Below are positions 21,192 through 31,695 of a DNA stretch of 64,000 nt, in pieces. Below the pieces are notes generated by a model that ran no database searches, had not been told where the DNA came from, and saw only the letters and a list, made by a program, of their open reading frames with translations. The stretch is from Heterohyrax brucei (Eukaryota; Chordata; Mammalia; Hyracoidea; Procaviidae), in the NCBI GenBank assembly GCA_028571685.1, contig CM053152.1, positions 21,398,001 through 21,462,000 on the forward strand, written 5' to 3'. Position 1 is the stretch's first letter; the number at the start of each line of letters is the position of its first letter. The position numbers were made by a program, and so were the translations under genes.

Positions 21192-23710
21192 TGTCTCTGT
21201 GTGGTTGTGTGTGAGAATGTGAACTGGGAGGCAGATTCACATTGTGGTGGCCGGTGGAAGCCTGCTTAGACGGGTGTAATTGTTACCTCAGGAGACTTCA
21301 CATAATGGAGTAGCGAAGATGCTAGTTTTTTAACTTCTCCCATGGGCTAGAGTAGGATTCAAAGAACAAGGCTTCTTTTCCATCCAGAAATCTGAGAGGT
21401 TTTGTAAGTACCATTCTATGCTACCTTTCTCTGGCTTACTTGAGCGTCTCTAAAATTCCTGTAGAGAAAACCGCCTGCAACGTGGTGGGCTGGTGTGCAG
21501 GTGGGGGCCACTGACTACCCTGGGCAGCTCAGGACAGAACCTGATGTTCCGGAAGTAGAGCATGTAAATGAAGGCTCATCACATACTTCAGAGCAAATGG
21601 GAAAACAAGCTCCTTTTCTTTAATTATTTTTCTTTTCTTTCTTTCTGTTTTTTTTTGGGGGGGGGTGTGGAGATTTGAAGCATCTGTTGTGAAATTCAGT
21701 TCTAATGACAGGTACTCTCCAACTAAAAAAGTGGAAGGTGGTGGTAGAAATCCCCTTGTCTGTAGGTATTCTTGACCATGTCTCTCTTAGCTCCCCTGAC
21801 TTCCCAAACACCAAACACCACCGGAAGAAAACACCTGTAAGCCTCTTGCTTCTTAACATTTAAGCCTGCTGCCTCCTTGGGGTAAGCCATGCCAGGATTT
21901 TACAGTCTGATTCAGTGACTTTGACTGCTTCTGGATTTCACAACGCACAGGGCTACTGAAACACAGGAGCTGAAGCACAGTCACAGACAAGTTGGGTTGG
22001 AGAAGCTCTCAAGCAGAAAGTCTCAGTTAAAAAAAGAAAGAAAGAAAGAAAGAAAACCCTGGAGATTTCAATCCTTTTTCTCCTTGTTGCAGAATGGGGT
22101 GAGGTGGAGTGGGGAAGACATAAAACGGTGGTGAATGAGCACTGACATCATGAATAAGTTTTATTTGACCCTGAGGAATTCATTAACTTTTTATTTGTTG
22201 AAGTTCTAACCTGAGATCTAAGGGTCTGCTTCACTAATACACATGACTTAGGGTGGGTGCAGGTGGGAGGTACAGTAGTCATCAGCTTCCGTTATCAAGA
22301 AAGCTCAGAACTGAGCAGTGAATAAAACGTGGCTCTGTGTGTAAGTGTCCTCTGCTATCTGCCTACCCGATATTCCAAGTTCCTATTGTTCTCCCTGCTA
22401 GATTCTATCTCTTACCCACCACTTGATCACCTTCTAAGTTTCTCTGTTCTTACATTCCTCTGGAAGTAAGCCTCCCAGAAGGGCAGTCAAATACCTCTGA
22501 AGTCTAGTCAGCTTGCCCCTCTGGTCCCTTAGTCAGAAAGTGCTCGAGATAACAGTGGTGGCCACCCGCCCAGCCAAACCCTGGTGGAGCCAATCTGACT
22601 TTGTGTGCTAAAGGACTAGCCGGCCAGTGTCTGGCAAGAACAATAAGGAACAGGGACCGCAGAGGTAGATCAATCAGGTCATGCAAACTGTGGCCAGCAG
22701 GACTCCTGGCTGATTGCTCAACTCTTCCCTTTCTTTTACTCCAAGGGACAAAAAAGGTCACACTTGTCATTACAAAATTTTCCTCCAATGGTCCCACCCC
22801 TAGACCCATCACAGCAGCCCCATCTCTGTGGAGATCCACAAAGTGCCCTTTGATTTTTGAATTTGGATGGTAGGGGCTGCCTGCCGTGTTGGCTAGTCTA
22901 GTGCCCATGCTGTGTGCGGGTGAGGGGCCAAGAAAGTCCTCCAGCTCTCTCCTGCTCAGGGAGGAAGCAGTTGCCAGGCAAAAGCACAGATGCACTTCTT
23001 TTGGAGAGATATGAGGAGCCTGGGCATTTGAAAGATGAAAGGTGCAATATGTAAACAGTTTTCATCTTTAAGCAGAAAGCATTTAGTAGATGTCATTTGG
23101 AGGAGGGGGAGACGTTATGCCAATTAAGTCAAGACAATAACATTTTGTTCCCCCTGCAGCGAACCCTGATAAAGTTGTCTGTCCAGGTGAGGGAAAGTAT
23201 TTCATTATTGGACCTTTGAAAAAGGATAATCCTTTCTGTATTTCCTCTCTCGGGGAGTGTGTCCTTTGTTCTTGTGCCTCTGACCCACAACTACTCCTCA
23301 TGTTCAGTTTCAGGAGAAAAAACTTGGTAGTTTAAAAAAAATGAGAGTGTGATTAAATGAGCGAGCTGTTAGACAAAAAAAAAGAAGAACCAATCACAGG
23401 GTCTCTTTGATCAATAAGCCAAGAGCAATATTACTGTGATTTCATTCTGGATTCCCCTCCATTGATACCCACCCCTCTTTTCTGGGAAATTCCTGAGTGG
23501 GCTGTAGGAGAAGATTTTTGCAGGGTACCCATACTGACGATGGGTAGACTTACAACCCCAGAGAAGACATTTTAGTTTGGGGAGATCACCAGTACTACTC
23601 TGATGACCTCGCTCAAGGACAGGAAGTATAATATGGGAAGTATGAGGCTTCCACAGAATCACAAACTTTTGAAGTTGCATGGAAGCTTAAAACTCATGAA
23701 ACCTAACTGC
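21192..23710. other. Unassigned 2.5 kb
   Basis: This is the longest stretch with no recognised transposon. It holds a T-rich run ending in nine G at 21632-21666, an (AAAG)n tract at 22029-22056, and a minus frame at 22504-22995 (163 codons, GTG start, no domain seen). A candidate microexon lies at 23160-23186. Nothing firmly indicates a gene. Confidence 0.5.
22029..22056 (+). repeat. (AAAG)n microsatellite
   Basis: About six tandem AAAG units followed by A-rich sequence. Confidence 0.9.
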
Positions 23711-23800
23711 TCCATTTTACAGGTAAGAATTCCAATGCTGGGACAGATTGAGTGACTTTCCCAAGGTGGAACTAGAAGTCTGCAGAAAGAGCCTAATGTC
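23711..23800 (-). mobile_element. MIR fragment
   Basis: 'tccattttacaggtaagaat', 'gagtgactttcccaaggtgg' and 'aactagaagtc' match the reversed MIR core. It is short. Confidence 0.6.
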
Positions 23801-23924
23801 CTTTCACTGGCCTAGCCATGAATTCTTCTTTCATTCATTCATCTCTTTCAGAATGGGACACAACAGTGCTGGGTGGAGGGCGGGGAGGTAGGTGGGAGGG
23901 CGGGGGGCAGCTGGAGAAGCAGTT

Positions 23925-24275
23925 GTTGTTAGGTACTGTCGAGTCAGCTCTAACTCATGGCAACGCTACGTACAAAAGAGCAAAATGTTCTTTTGTTCCT
24001 GGGCCATCTTTACAGTCATCATATGCTTGAGTCCGTTGCAGCCACTGAGTAATACAAGTGACTTCCAACACAGAGTGCTCCTCTTTCAGCACTGTATTGC
24101 TGTTGTGACCCATAGTGTTTTCAGTGGCTAGTTTTCTAAAGCAGATCACCAGTCCTTCCTAGTCTGTCTTAGTCTGGAAGCTCTGTTGAAACCTGTCCAC
24201 TAGGGGATGACGCTGCTGGTATTTGAAATACTGGTGGCATAGCTTCTGGTGTCACAGCAACACGCAAGCCTCCAC
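23925..24275 (-). mobile_element. Long-form AfroSINE with RTE-type tail
   Basis: In reverse it opens with 'ttgttgttaggtactgtcga' and 'gtcagctctaactcatggca', which are also the 3' terminal bases of the RTE copies at 33176 and 50328. It then moves into 'gtgttttcagtggctagttt', 'cttagtctggaagctctgtt' and a tRNA-like head at 'ttgaaatactggtggcatag'. The shared tail is what lets a LINE recognise SINE RNA. Confidence 0.75.
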
Positions 24276-25059
24276 AGAACAACAAGTGGACAGAGAGGTG
24301 GTAGGAAAAACTTTTTTTTCATAATTACCCCTGGCATAGCAGTGTTAACAGCCCTAAACTGCTCTGAATTATGAACAATGCTGTTACTGCTCACAACAGA
24401 CCTGAGTAAGGCACCAAATAGCCTAACCAGAGTTGATCGTTTCCCCAGCCAGCTTGAACCACTCTCATTTTCTGAGTATTAGAGAATTTCAGGTTGCCTT
24501 AAGCCAGCAGAAAAAGTTGTTTTAAGAGCCCACAAAACATTGCAGTGTATCACCTTGGACTTTCCTCCCTGTAGCATAAGACTAGACTGCATTTCAGGAG
24601 GTGAAAGATCAGCACTTTATCATTTGTTAAAGCACTCAACAACCCAGAAATAAACATGAACAATAATGTGAATTTGAGAGCAAATCTAATAAATGTGATG
24701 AAAACAAATAACATCCTTTCATAAATTTAATGGAGCGTGACTGTGTTTATCTTGTGTCATGTACTTGAGATTACACCACTGGAAGAATAAAATGCTTGAT
24801 TAATGCGGGGAGTCTATTTTCTGGTCTACACTGGTTGGAAAATACTTTCCTATTCTCTGCCACACCCTTCTTTACATCTCTAAAGAAGGTATTTGATAAT
24901 ATAGCAATACAGTAATTTCTAGTGAGAAGTCCATAAGACTCCATAGTTGTGGCCATTCTTCCATTTTGTAGTTAAAAAAGAATGTTTTTTTTCTTCCACT
25001 CTGTGGCTAAACAGTTTTATGCTGGGTGTCATGGCATCTACTGTAGTAGCAACAACAGT
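24276..25059. other. Unassigned sequence
   Basis: AT-rich; no gene and no repeat recognised. Confidence 0.4.
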
Positions 25060-25262
25060 AATAATGACGACAATATACATCTAGCATATATTGAATTACT
25101 GCTTGGCTTTCAGTTGTTTGGTCACAACAGTCCAATGAGGTAGTTACCATTATCATTTCCATGTTAAGGATGAGAAGCTAAGATTCGGAGTGTTCTGCCC
25201 AAGGTTCATATAGTAAGTAAATGGTAGAGGTAGGATTCAAGACCATTTCTGCCTGACTCCCA
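25060..25262 (-). mobile_element. MIR SINE
   Basis: In reverse: 'ccattatcatttccatgtta', 'ctgcccaaggttcatatagt' and 'gtagaggtaggattcaagac', the 3' half and core of MIR. Confidence 0.75.
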
Positions 25263-25337
25263 CTATCACTTGAATGAATATGTCCCCAATATACAACACT
25301 AAAGCACTCCGTGAAGGATGTTCATCTTATACATTAA

Positions 25338-26215
25338 TTTATTGAGCTCAAATATGAACAGCACATCTCTTGAGGACCAGCCATCATTCTAGGTGCTAAA
25401 ATACAGGACCAAAGCAGATAAACATCCTTATGTCCTTATGGAGCTTATACACTAGTGAGGTCTAGTAAGAAGAAATGAAAAATCAAGAAGATAAATTATT
25501 AAATATATACTAATTAAATGGTAACATTGGGAAATGCATATGAAGACTACAAGAAAACTCAGTTGCAATTTTAAGTAGGGTCACTAGGGAAGGCTTTACT
25601 AAAAAACTCAAGGAGGTGAGGGAGTATGCCATGTGTCTACCTGGGAGAACAGCCATCAAGGCTGAGGAGACAGTAGGTGCAAAGTCTCTGAGGTGAGCAT
25701 GTGCTTAGCATGATTGAGAAACAGCAAGGAAGCCAATGTGGCTGCAGAAGTTGCAAGCAAGGAGAACAGTAGATGAAATCAGAGAGGAATACGGAGGCTA
25801 GACGGTGTAGAGACCTGTAGAACATACAAGAACTTCATCTTAGAATGAAATGACAGCCTTTGAAGCATGATGAGAGAAAAGTAATATGATCTGACCCAGG
25901 TTTTAAAACAACCCTTCTGGCTACTGTGCTGAGAGACTCGACTGTGGTAGGCCAGGTGAGAAAGAGACAATGGAAGCTTGGCGGAGGGCATAGAGATGGA
26001 AGCACTGAGGAGAGAGTGGGTTTTGAAAATGGAAGCAAATTAGAATCTGCTGACTGGTTTTGGGACGTGAGATGTGAGGCAGAAGTGTTAGAATGCCTCT
26101 GAGGTTTTCAGTTTGGGTGGGTCCAAGGGCAAGAGTTAGGAGGGACTGACATAAAATCAAGCCAAGAAGGTGTTTCACCGTGGAAAGGTCATAAAGCAAG
26201 GCCTGAGGAGGGAAA
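25338..26215 (-). mobile_element. L2 LINE, long 3' fragment
   Basis: The plus strand is the reverse complement of the L2 3' region over nearly 0.9 kb: 'attctaggtgctaaaataca', 'ttatggagcttatacactag', 'cactagggaaggctttacta', 'gcaaagtctctgaggtgagc', 'aacagcaaggaagccaatgt', 'gatctgacccaggttttaaa'. It ends in a short AAT repeat next to an AfroSINE. No coding frame survives. Confidence 0.85.
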
Positions 26216-26230
26216 ATAATAATAATAATA

Positions 26231-26391
26231 AACCAAAACCACCACTGTTGTATTGATTCCGACTCATAGAAACCCTATAGGTCAGAATGGAACTGCCCCA
26301 CAGAGTTTCCAAGTAGTGCCTGGGGATTTGAACTGCCAACCTTGTGGGTAGCAGTTACAGAGCTTAATCACTATACCACCAGGGTTTCCTC
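26231..26391 (-). mobile_element. AfroSINE
   Basis: Reversed tail 'gtattgattccgactcatag', middle 'gtcagaatggaactgcccca', box B in reverse 'gggatttgaactgccaac', head 'ctataccaccagggtttcct'. An (AAT)n tract at 26217-26231 abuts its 3' tail. Confidence 0.95.
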
Positions 26392-27164
26392 TATCATAGG
26401 TCTAGGAAATGAGCTTTAGGGAAGGCCAGCCTCTGTAAGCACCTTCTACTCTGTGCAGTTAGCTCATGGATGAGCAGGAAACATAAGAAGATGCTTCTCA
26501 GAGCATACGTAGGGAATACAAGTTGACAAGATGTAAATGTTACAGAGATAATAGCTTTCTGAGGATTATTTCTTCTGGAAAAAATGTGTCTCACCCAGTC
26601 TGTGGGAGGAACATTTGTCCCAAATCTCTATTACACAGGAACCTTCAAATGTGACACTACGAGGAAGACCAGCTACTGGATTGTGGAGGTGAACATTCTG
26701 AGGGTGGCTCCTGAAATATGCAAAGCCTGCTTTTGGTGGAGATGTAGTTATCAGAACAGGATCTTCCCAGTTCCTGGAAGAAGTAAGGAGTAAGGAATGG
26801 GCTTGGGGGAAGGGTTAGGGACAGGTGGAATGCGGCAGAAGGAAAGATTTTTGTCTCCTCTGGGATGCTAAATTCAGGGGCCACTGGTGGCAGCAAAGGT
26901 GAATATTCTGAAAGTCAAGGCCTATGGGGAGGGAGAAGGGGGCCATCGTTAGGGTTGAGAAAACTCCCATCATGCCCTGTAATCAGTTTCCAAGCTATGT
27001 TCTGTCTCTACTACCTTCCTTCTCCCCTGAGAGTTCTCTAAAATGCAACACTGATTTTGAAATTAAATTTACTTCTTTGAGGATAATGGGAGCATTTTTA
27101 GACCCTTAGGATAATTACCAAGCTCTAGATTGTCTCAAGGCGAGAAAACTGGAGAGAGCAGTAG
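26392..27164. other. Unassigned sequence
   Basis: No gene or repeat was recognised with confidence. Confidence 0.4.
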
Positions 27165-27221
27165 TCAATGGGTATAATCATAATAACAACGCCACAAAGC
27201 TTACCTTTATGGAAGGCTTAC
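27165..27221 (-). mobile_element. MIR, left part
   Basis: 'ataatcataataacaacgcc' to 'tatggaaggcttac' is the reversed 3' part of a MIR that resumes at 27640 after a solo LTR. Confidence 0.7.
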
Positions 27222-27639
27222 TGTTAGGGTCCGTGATTTTCAAGATGCGACGCTGTTACTTTAAAGGTTAAATTTTATTAAAAAATATGCCCAATAGGAA
27301 AAATACTGGTGCACCAGGGACGCACCCCAAGCTACACAGAGCAGGGGGCGATGACGAGTTTCCTCAGCGCCCACAACTTAAATAAAGTCGTGAGATTGCA
27401 AAGCAGGGAGGGTGAACTGACCTTTACATTGATTGGTTAACTCCTATTAGTTGTAAAATGTGGTCAAGGTCTAGGGGTCACTTGCAGGCTGTCACTTGCA
27501 AGGTTGCCCCCAGGCTTGTCTTGTGACAGTGTTTTGTGACAAAGGTGAGATTATTCTATGGTATTTTCTGCTATTAAGTTGTTTCCTGAGGCTTTCTTTA
27601 ATACCTCCAATTTTTACCATGCCCTTCCTCATTTCAACA
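27222..27639 (-). mobile_element. Solo LTR of an endogenous retrovirus-like element, with TSD
   Basis: The 418-bp block runs from TGTTAGGGTCC to TTTCAACA, so both ends follow the TG...CA rule, and it is flanked by CTTAC at 27217-27221 and 27640-27644. The minus strand has a TTATTTAAG element (TATA-like) upstream of a GC-richer stretch and an AATAAAA signal near its 3' end, so the LTR is read from the minus strand. A 5-bp duplication suits the ERVL/MaLR class. It has no coding region and is a recombination product of a lost provirus. Confidence 0.8.
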
Positions 27640-27850
27640 CTTACTATAGATGCTAGATTCTGTGCCAAGCAACTAAAACACATATTCTCATTAAATCATC
27701 ACACAGTCTTAGGACACAAGTGCTATTATCCTTGCTTTGTAAGGAAAGAAACGGAAACCGAAAAGTAGCTAATTTGCCCGATCTCGTAGGGCTAGGAAGA
27801 GGCAAATCTGCGAGGCAGCCTAGGTCCTTGTAGGTAGCTCTAAAACTTGT
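27640..27850 (-). mobile_element. MIR, right part
   Basis: 'cttactatagatgctagatt', 'tattctcattaaatcatcac', 'tgtaaggaaagaaacggaaa' and 'gtagctaatttgcccgatct' follow reversed MIR order and continue the part ending at 27221. Confidence 0.8.
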
Positions 27851-27903
27851 TTCCTCGGTCACTACAAGGACACACTAAAGAGGGAAAATGAAGGTATTCT
27901 GGA

Positions 27904-28064
27904 GATCCTCATGCCACTGTGGTTAAGTGCTACAGCTGTTAACCGAAAGGCTGGCAGTTTAAATCCACCAGGTGCTCCTTGGAAACTCTAAGAGACAGTT
28001 GGGACTCTGTCCTATAGGATTACCATGAGTCAGGATGGACTCAACAGTAAGTGGTTTGGCTTTT
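27904..28064 (+). mobile_element. AfroSINE
   Basis: 'ccactgtggttaagtgctac', 'ctgttaaccgaaaggctggc', box B 'cagtttaaatccacc', and tail 'gagtcaggatggactcaaca'. Full length. Confidence 0.93.
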
Positions 28065-29004
28065 GCGAAGGCAGTTGGGATGAGAAATTTCTCTGCTGTA
28101 CATTCTCAGAGTTGAATCACAAGACAGCTGACAGCCAGTTCACCTTGGTTTCAAAGTGGACATTTATTACTTTTTTCAACATTTAACCCAGAAAGAAACA
28201 ATTTTCACATTATAGTTTAAGGGATATCCTCTATTTACCCAATGTTTTCCTGCTTGGTCTTTTCAGACTATGAATCTTGTATATTTTATATACACAAAGG
28301 TGACTTTTCCTTCCTTTAATGACCAGCGCTTATCAGCACAAGCAACTGATACCAAGCTCATAAATATGTCACTCCAAATTCAGTCTCAGTCCTTCTCTTT
28401 CGTAAGAATATTTTTTCATTTTCTCTTCTGTTTCTTTTCCTGACCCCATGGAGACCGCACACATGCCCCAGTAGCACCCATGTATCATGTTTTGGTTTCA
28501 CTTGCCGTTGACACATATAAATAAATGAGTGGCCAGTGAGTACATACCAAATTCATCTCAGCAGGAGCCTGCAGACAATATAAATTGATGCCTGTGGAGC
28601 CGGTGCCTTCCGATTCCGATTAAATATTTCCTGTAAGTCTGTGCCAACTGTGCATCTTGTAAGAAGATTTGAAAGCAGAAGTGTGAACTCACAAGGACCT
28701 CATTGCCTCAAAAACCTGTTTCCTGTCTGACAAGACTTTACTAGTAGAAGCCAAGTGCCACATTCAGCAACAGAAGTCATTGTTGGAGACTTAGATGTGC
28801 AAAGGTGTTGGTTTCCTCTCTCTTGGGCACTCACCGCTATGGCCTTTTTGAGATGCAGATTTCTTTCTTCCAGATAAAGTCTCAGTGCACATTAGAATCC
28901 TATCCCTAATGACATTTCCTGGGTTACAGGAAATGTTTGCTTATCTCCATTATCAGTTTATCCTTCTTTTTGTTATCTTGTATAGCTTGAGAAGCTCTTC
29001 AAGA
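28065..29004. other. Unassigned 0.9 kb
   Basis: No repeat was recognised and no frame has domains. It could be unique sequence; I see no splice-bounded exon that I would defend. Confidence 0.45.
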
Positions 29005-29062
29005 CACCCCTGTGGACATTACTATCTCCATTTTACAGATGAGGAAACTGAGGCTAAGATAC
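29005..29062 (-). mobile_element. MIR fragment
   Basis: 'ctatctccattttacagatg' and 'aggaaactgaggctaagata' are the diagnostic reversed MIR segment. Confidence 0.65.
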
Positions 29063-29127
29063 CCTGCCTCTTGTATCATGACTTCACTTCAGTTACTAAA
29101 ACACTTACTTGATTTTCCGTGTCCATA

Positions 29128-29710
29128 AGTCAGGAGAATTTTTTTCAGTTTCTTAAAAATTGAGATAAAATATACATAAAAGTTGCTATTTGACCGTTTT
29201 TTAGTGCACAGTTCAGTGGCGTTAATCACATTTACCATGTTGTGCAGCCATCACCACTGTCTAGTTCTAGAAGTCCAGTTCCATCGTCTCAAACAGAAAC
29301 TCAGTGCCCCTTGAGCAGTAACTTCCCATTCCTCCTCCTCCCAGGGCCTGGTAAAACTGGTTGCCTATGAGTTGATTCTGACTAATAGCAACCGTATAGG
29401 ACAGAATAGAACTGCCCCATAGAGTTTCCAAGGAGTGCTGGGTGGATTCGAACTGTGGACCTTTCAGTTAGCAGTCATAGTACTTAACCACTATGCCACC
29501 GGGGTTTCCTAGGCCTTGGAAACCACTGACAAATTTTGTCTGTGTGTATTTGCCTATTTTGTGTAAGTGGGATGCTACAATATCTGTCCGTTTGTGTCTG
29601 ACTTATTTGACTCAGCATAATGTTTTCAAGGTCCATCCATGTAAGGCCCGTATCAGAATTTCATTTCTCTTTATGGTAAATAACATTCTATTGTACCTGT
29701 AGGAATTTGA
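29128..29710 (-). mobile_element. L1M 3' end, split by AfroSINE
   Basis: 'tgagataaaatatacataaa', 'gtgcacagttcagtggcgtt' and 'gttgtgcagccatcaccact', then, after the SINE, 'ttgcctattttgtgtaagtg', 'ctcagcataatgttttcaag' and 'tccatccatgtaaggcccgt'. This is the reversed 3' UTR and end of ORF2 of an old L1. Confidence 0.85.
29351..29510 (-). mobile_element. AfroSINE in L1M, imperfect TSD
   Basis: Reversed tail 'gagttgattctgactaatag', middle 'tagaactgccccatagagtt', box B in reverse 'ggattcgaactgtgga', head 'atgccaccggggtttcct'. AGGGCCTGG on the left and AGGCCTTGG on the right look like a mutated duplication. Confidence 0.93.
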
Positions 29711-29769
29711 CATTAGAAATATGAATGAACTTTAAGGGGGCTATTACAGAAGCACTATCCAAACACAAA

Positions 29770-30098
29770 GTAAGAGTACTATTAGAGTATAACATAGACT
29801 GTCAGAAGAAGAACAAACCTGTCTTGGAGGAAGCACAGCCGTATGCTCCTTAGGAGCAAGGACAAAGTCTTGCTTACTTCAGATATCTTATCAGGATGAA
29901 CCAGTCCCTGGAGAAGGACATTATACTTAGTACAGCAGAGGATCAGTGAAAAAGAGGAAGATCTTCAGGGACACGAATTAACCCAGTGGCTGCAACAATG
30001 AGCTTAAACATACCTACTATTGTGAGGACGGCACAGGTCTGGGAAATGTTTCAGTCTGTTGTCTATGAGTTGGAGTCAGCTCCTGGACCTAATAATAT
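29770..30098 (+). mobile_element. RTE (BovB-like), 3' end
   Basis: 'gactgtcagaagaagaacaa', 'gcacagccgtatgctcctta', 'gaaccagtccctggagaagg', 'gtgaaaaagaggaagatctt', 'acccagtggctgcaacaatg' and the tail 'tatgagttggagtcagctcc'. It covers the RTE protein C-terminal coding end plus the 3' UTR, with stops. Confidence 0.85.
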
Positions 30099-30105
30099 TT
30101 ATACT

Positions 30106-30136
30106 AGCTTAAACAAACAAACAAACAAGCAAACAC
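30106..30136 (+). repeat. (AAAC)n microsatellite
   Basis: Tandem AAAC/AAAG-type units directly after the RTE tail; probably the expanded 3' terminus of that insertion. Confidence 0.8.
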
Positions 30137-30269
30137 GTTACCTTAGGGTTCCAATTCGAAGCACTCCGTGATCCAGCCCTAGTCTACCAGCCTTATTGTC
30201 AACCATAATGCCATTTTCTCACACTTCCATCCCTCCTCAACTCCCACAAGTAAGATCTTTAGTTGATTT

Positions 30270-30368
30270 TCTTCCTCTGCATCTTTGTCCCAATGGTTCT
30301 TTCTACCTGGAACACTTCCTGCTGTGATCCTACAACTTCTATGAGACCTTCTTGCCATTCCTGTGGGA
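30270..30368 (+). mobile_element. L2 fragment, left of MIR
   Basis: 'ttctttctacctggaacact' and 'cttctatgagaccttcttgc' match L2 order on the plus strand. Confidence 0.55.
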
Positions 30369-30369
30369 A

Positions 30370-30600
30370 TCAGTCTGATAACATAGTGTTAGCTTCAAAA
30401 CCAGATAGATACACATTTGAACCCTACAGTACTATCAGTGTGATCCTAGGTGAGTCAATTAGCCTCCATGAGCCTTAACATGCTCATCTGTAATTTGGGC
30501 TGACATCCTTTACCTCACAGTCTTAAATAGGACAACAATGGAAAAATACATGGCCCAGGACAGGCTCATAGTACACTTGATAAAATTTCTCTCTCCCTCT
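30370..30600 (+). mobile_element. MIR SINE
   Basis: 'gttagcttcaaaaccagata', 'atttgaaccctacagtacta', 'gtgtgatcctaggtgagtca' and 'catgctcatctgtaatttgg' give MIR head, core and tail in order. It seems to sit within an L2. Confidence 0.8.
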
Positions 30601-30790
30601 CTTACGGTATGATTGCACTTTGTTTGTAAGTCCACTTCAACACTCACAGACTCTAACTTGTGTTACAGTTCCTCGGGTATATCTCTGTTGCTCCAGTAAA
30701 ATTGTGAACTTTTTTTGAGCCAGGAAAATGCCTAGTTCGTGTTTGTGTCCATCACTCTTCTTGCCTCATAGTGAGTCAAATCAACTGGCA
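30601..30790 (+). mobile_element. L2 fragment, 3' end
   Basis: 'aattgtgaactttttttgag' and 'aaatgcctagttcgtgtttg' resemble the final L2 segment ('aatgtaagctccatgaggg' and 'cagtgcctggcac' equivalents). Confidence 0.5.
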
Positions 30791-30810
30791 TTCCTAGATG
30801 TGGTTACCTT

Positions 30811-30925
30811 GTGGGCGGCACTGGTGGTTAACACACATTAATACTCTTTGGTTACCCTGTAGAGTATGAGATGCTTACCCATAGGGTGCATAAGTGAGTC
30901 AGAAATGGGACTTGGGCATTGCTCA
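30811..30925 (+). mobile_element. Diverged AfroSINE (tentative)
   Basis: 'ggcggcactggtggttaaca' resembles a SINE head and 'cccatagggtgcataagtga' followed by 'gtcagaaatgggac' resembles a tail, but the box B region is poor. Confidence 0.4.
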
Positions 30926-31029
30926 ATTCATTTCTTAACTATGCCTCATCAGCTTTGCACAAATCTAACTAAGTGAACTTGTACATGACCATGTGAATAT
31001 AATTTGACAAAATAAAATTTGACTGACAT

Positions 31030-31150
31030 TAAATATTAATACTATGCATTGCAGGCAGTATGCTAGGCCCTTGACTCATGTTAGTTTATTTGACTTTAGC
31101 AATTCTGAGAGCTGAAATTATTTTTTCTATTTTACATTAAATGGATGCTT
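31030..31150 (-). mobile_element. MIR fragment
   Basis: 'ggcagtatgctaggcccttg', 'agcaattctgagagctgaaa' and 'tctattttacattaaatgga' match the reversed MIR tail. Confidence 0.6.
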
Positions 31151-31214
31151 AGACAGTACTTGATCTATCCTACACTAAATTCTAGAAGTACCCCTTAGTC
31201 AACACCAGCCTTCT

Positions 31215-31695
31215 GCTTGCTAAGATCACAATGTAGTAGCAGAGACAGACAAATAGATCATTAAATGAATCCTGAGATTCAAATGAATTTACTAAGTCAT
31301 AAAGTGAGGATCCAGAGAGGAGATGTATTGATGATGCTGAGAATGAGGAATTACCGAGAAAAGAAATGATTTCTGAATGGACTCCTGAAGGATGAGATAT
31401 CAGACGAGACATAAGGGAAATTCTAGGTACAGGAAGCAGTGTATTCAAGATTATAGAGGCAGGAACAGGGCTTATTTCAGTTGTGGCAGGAAGAGAGGAC
31501 AAACTTAGGCTGGGGCAGTCATGTATGCCACACAGAGAGTTTAACTTTCTTTCTGCAGGCAATGAGGAGCCACTGAGGGTTTTACACCGAGGAATTTTTT
31601 TGGTGTTTTAGGCCAGTCACTTTGGTGGGCGGTGGAGTGTGGTGGCTGCAGATGCCAGTTAGGAGACAATAATACAACCTGAGCAAGTCAACTGT
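31215..31695 (-). mobile_element. L2 LINE fragment
   Basis: The reverse complement of L2: 'gtagcagagacagacaaata', 'tgaatggactcctgaaggat', 'caagattatagaggcaggaa', 'ggcaatgaggagccactgag', 'gccagtcactttggtgggc'. The minus frame at 31182-31562 is part of this repeat. Confidence 0.75.

Noticed and set aside
22504-22995. 163-codon minus-strand frame
   Set aside because: It starts with GTG rather than ATG, shows no domain and has an opposing overlapping frame; chance is more likely.
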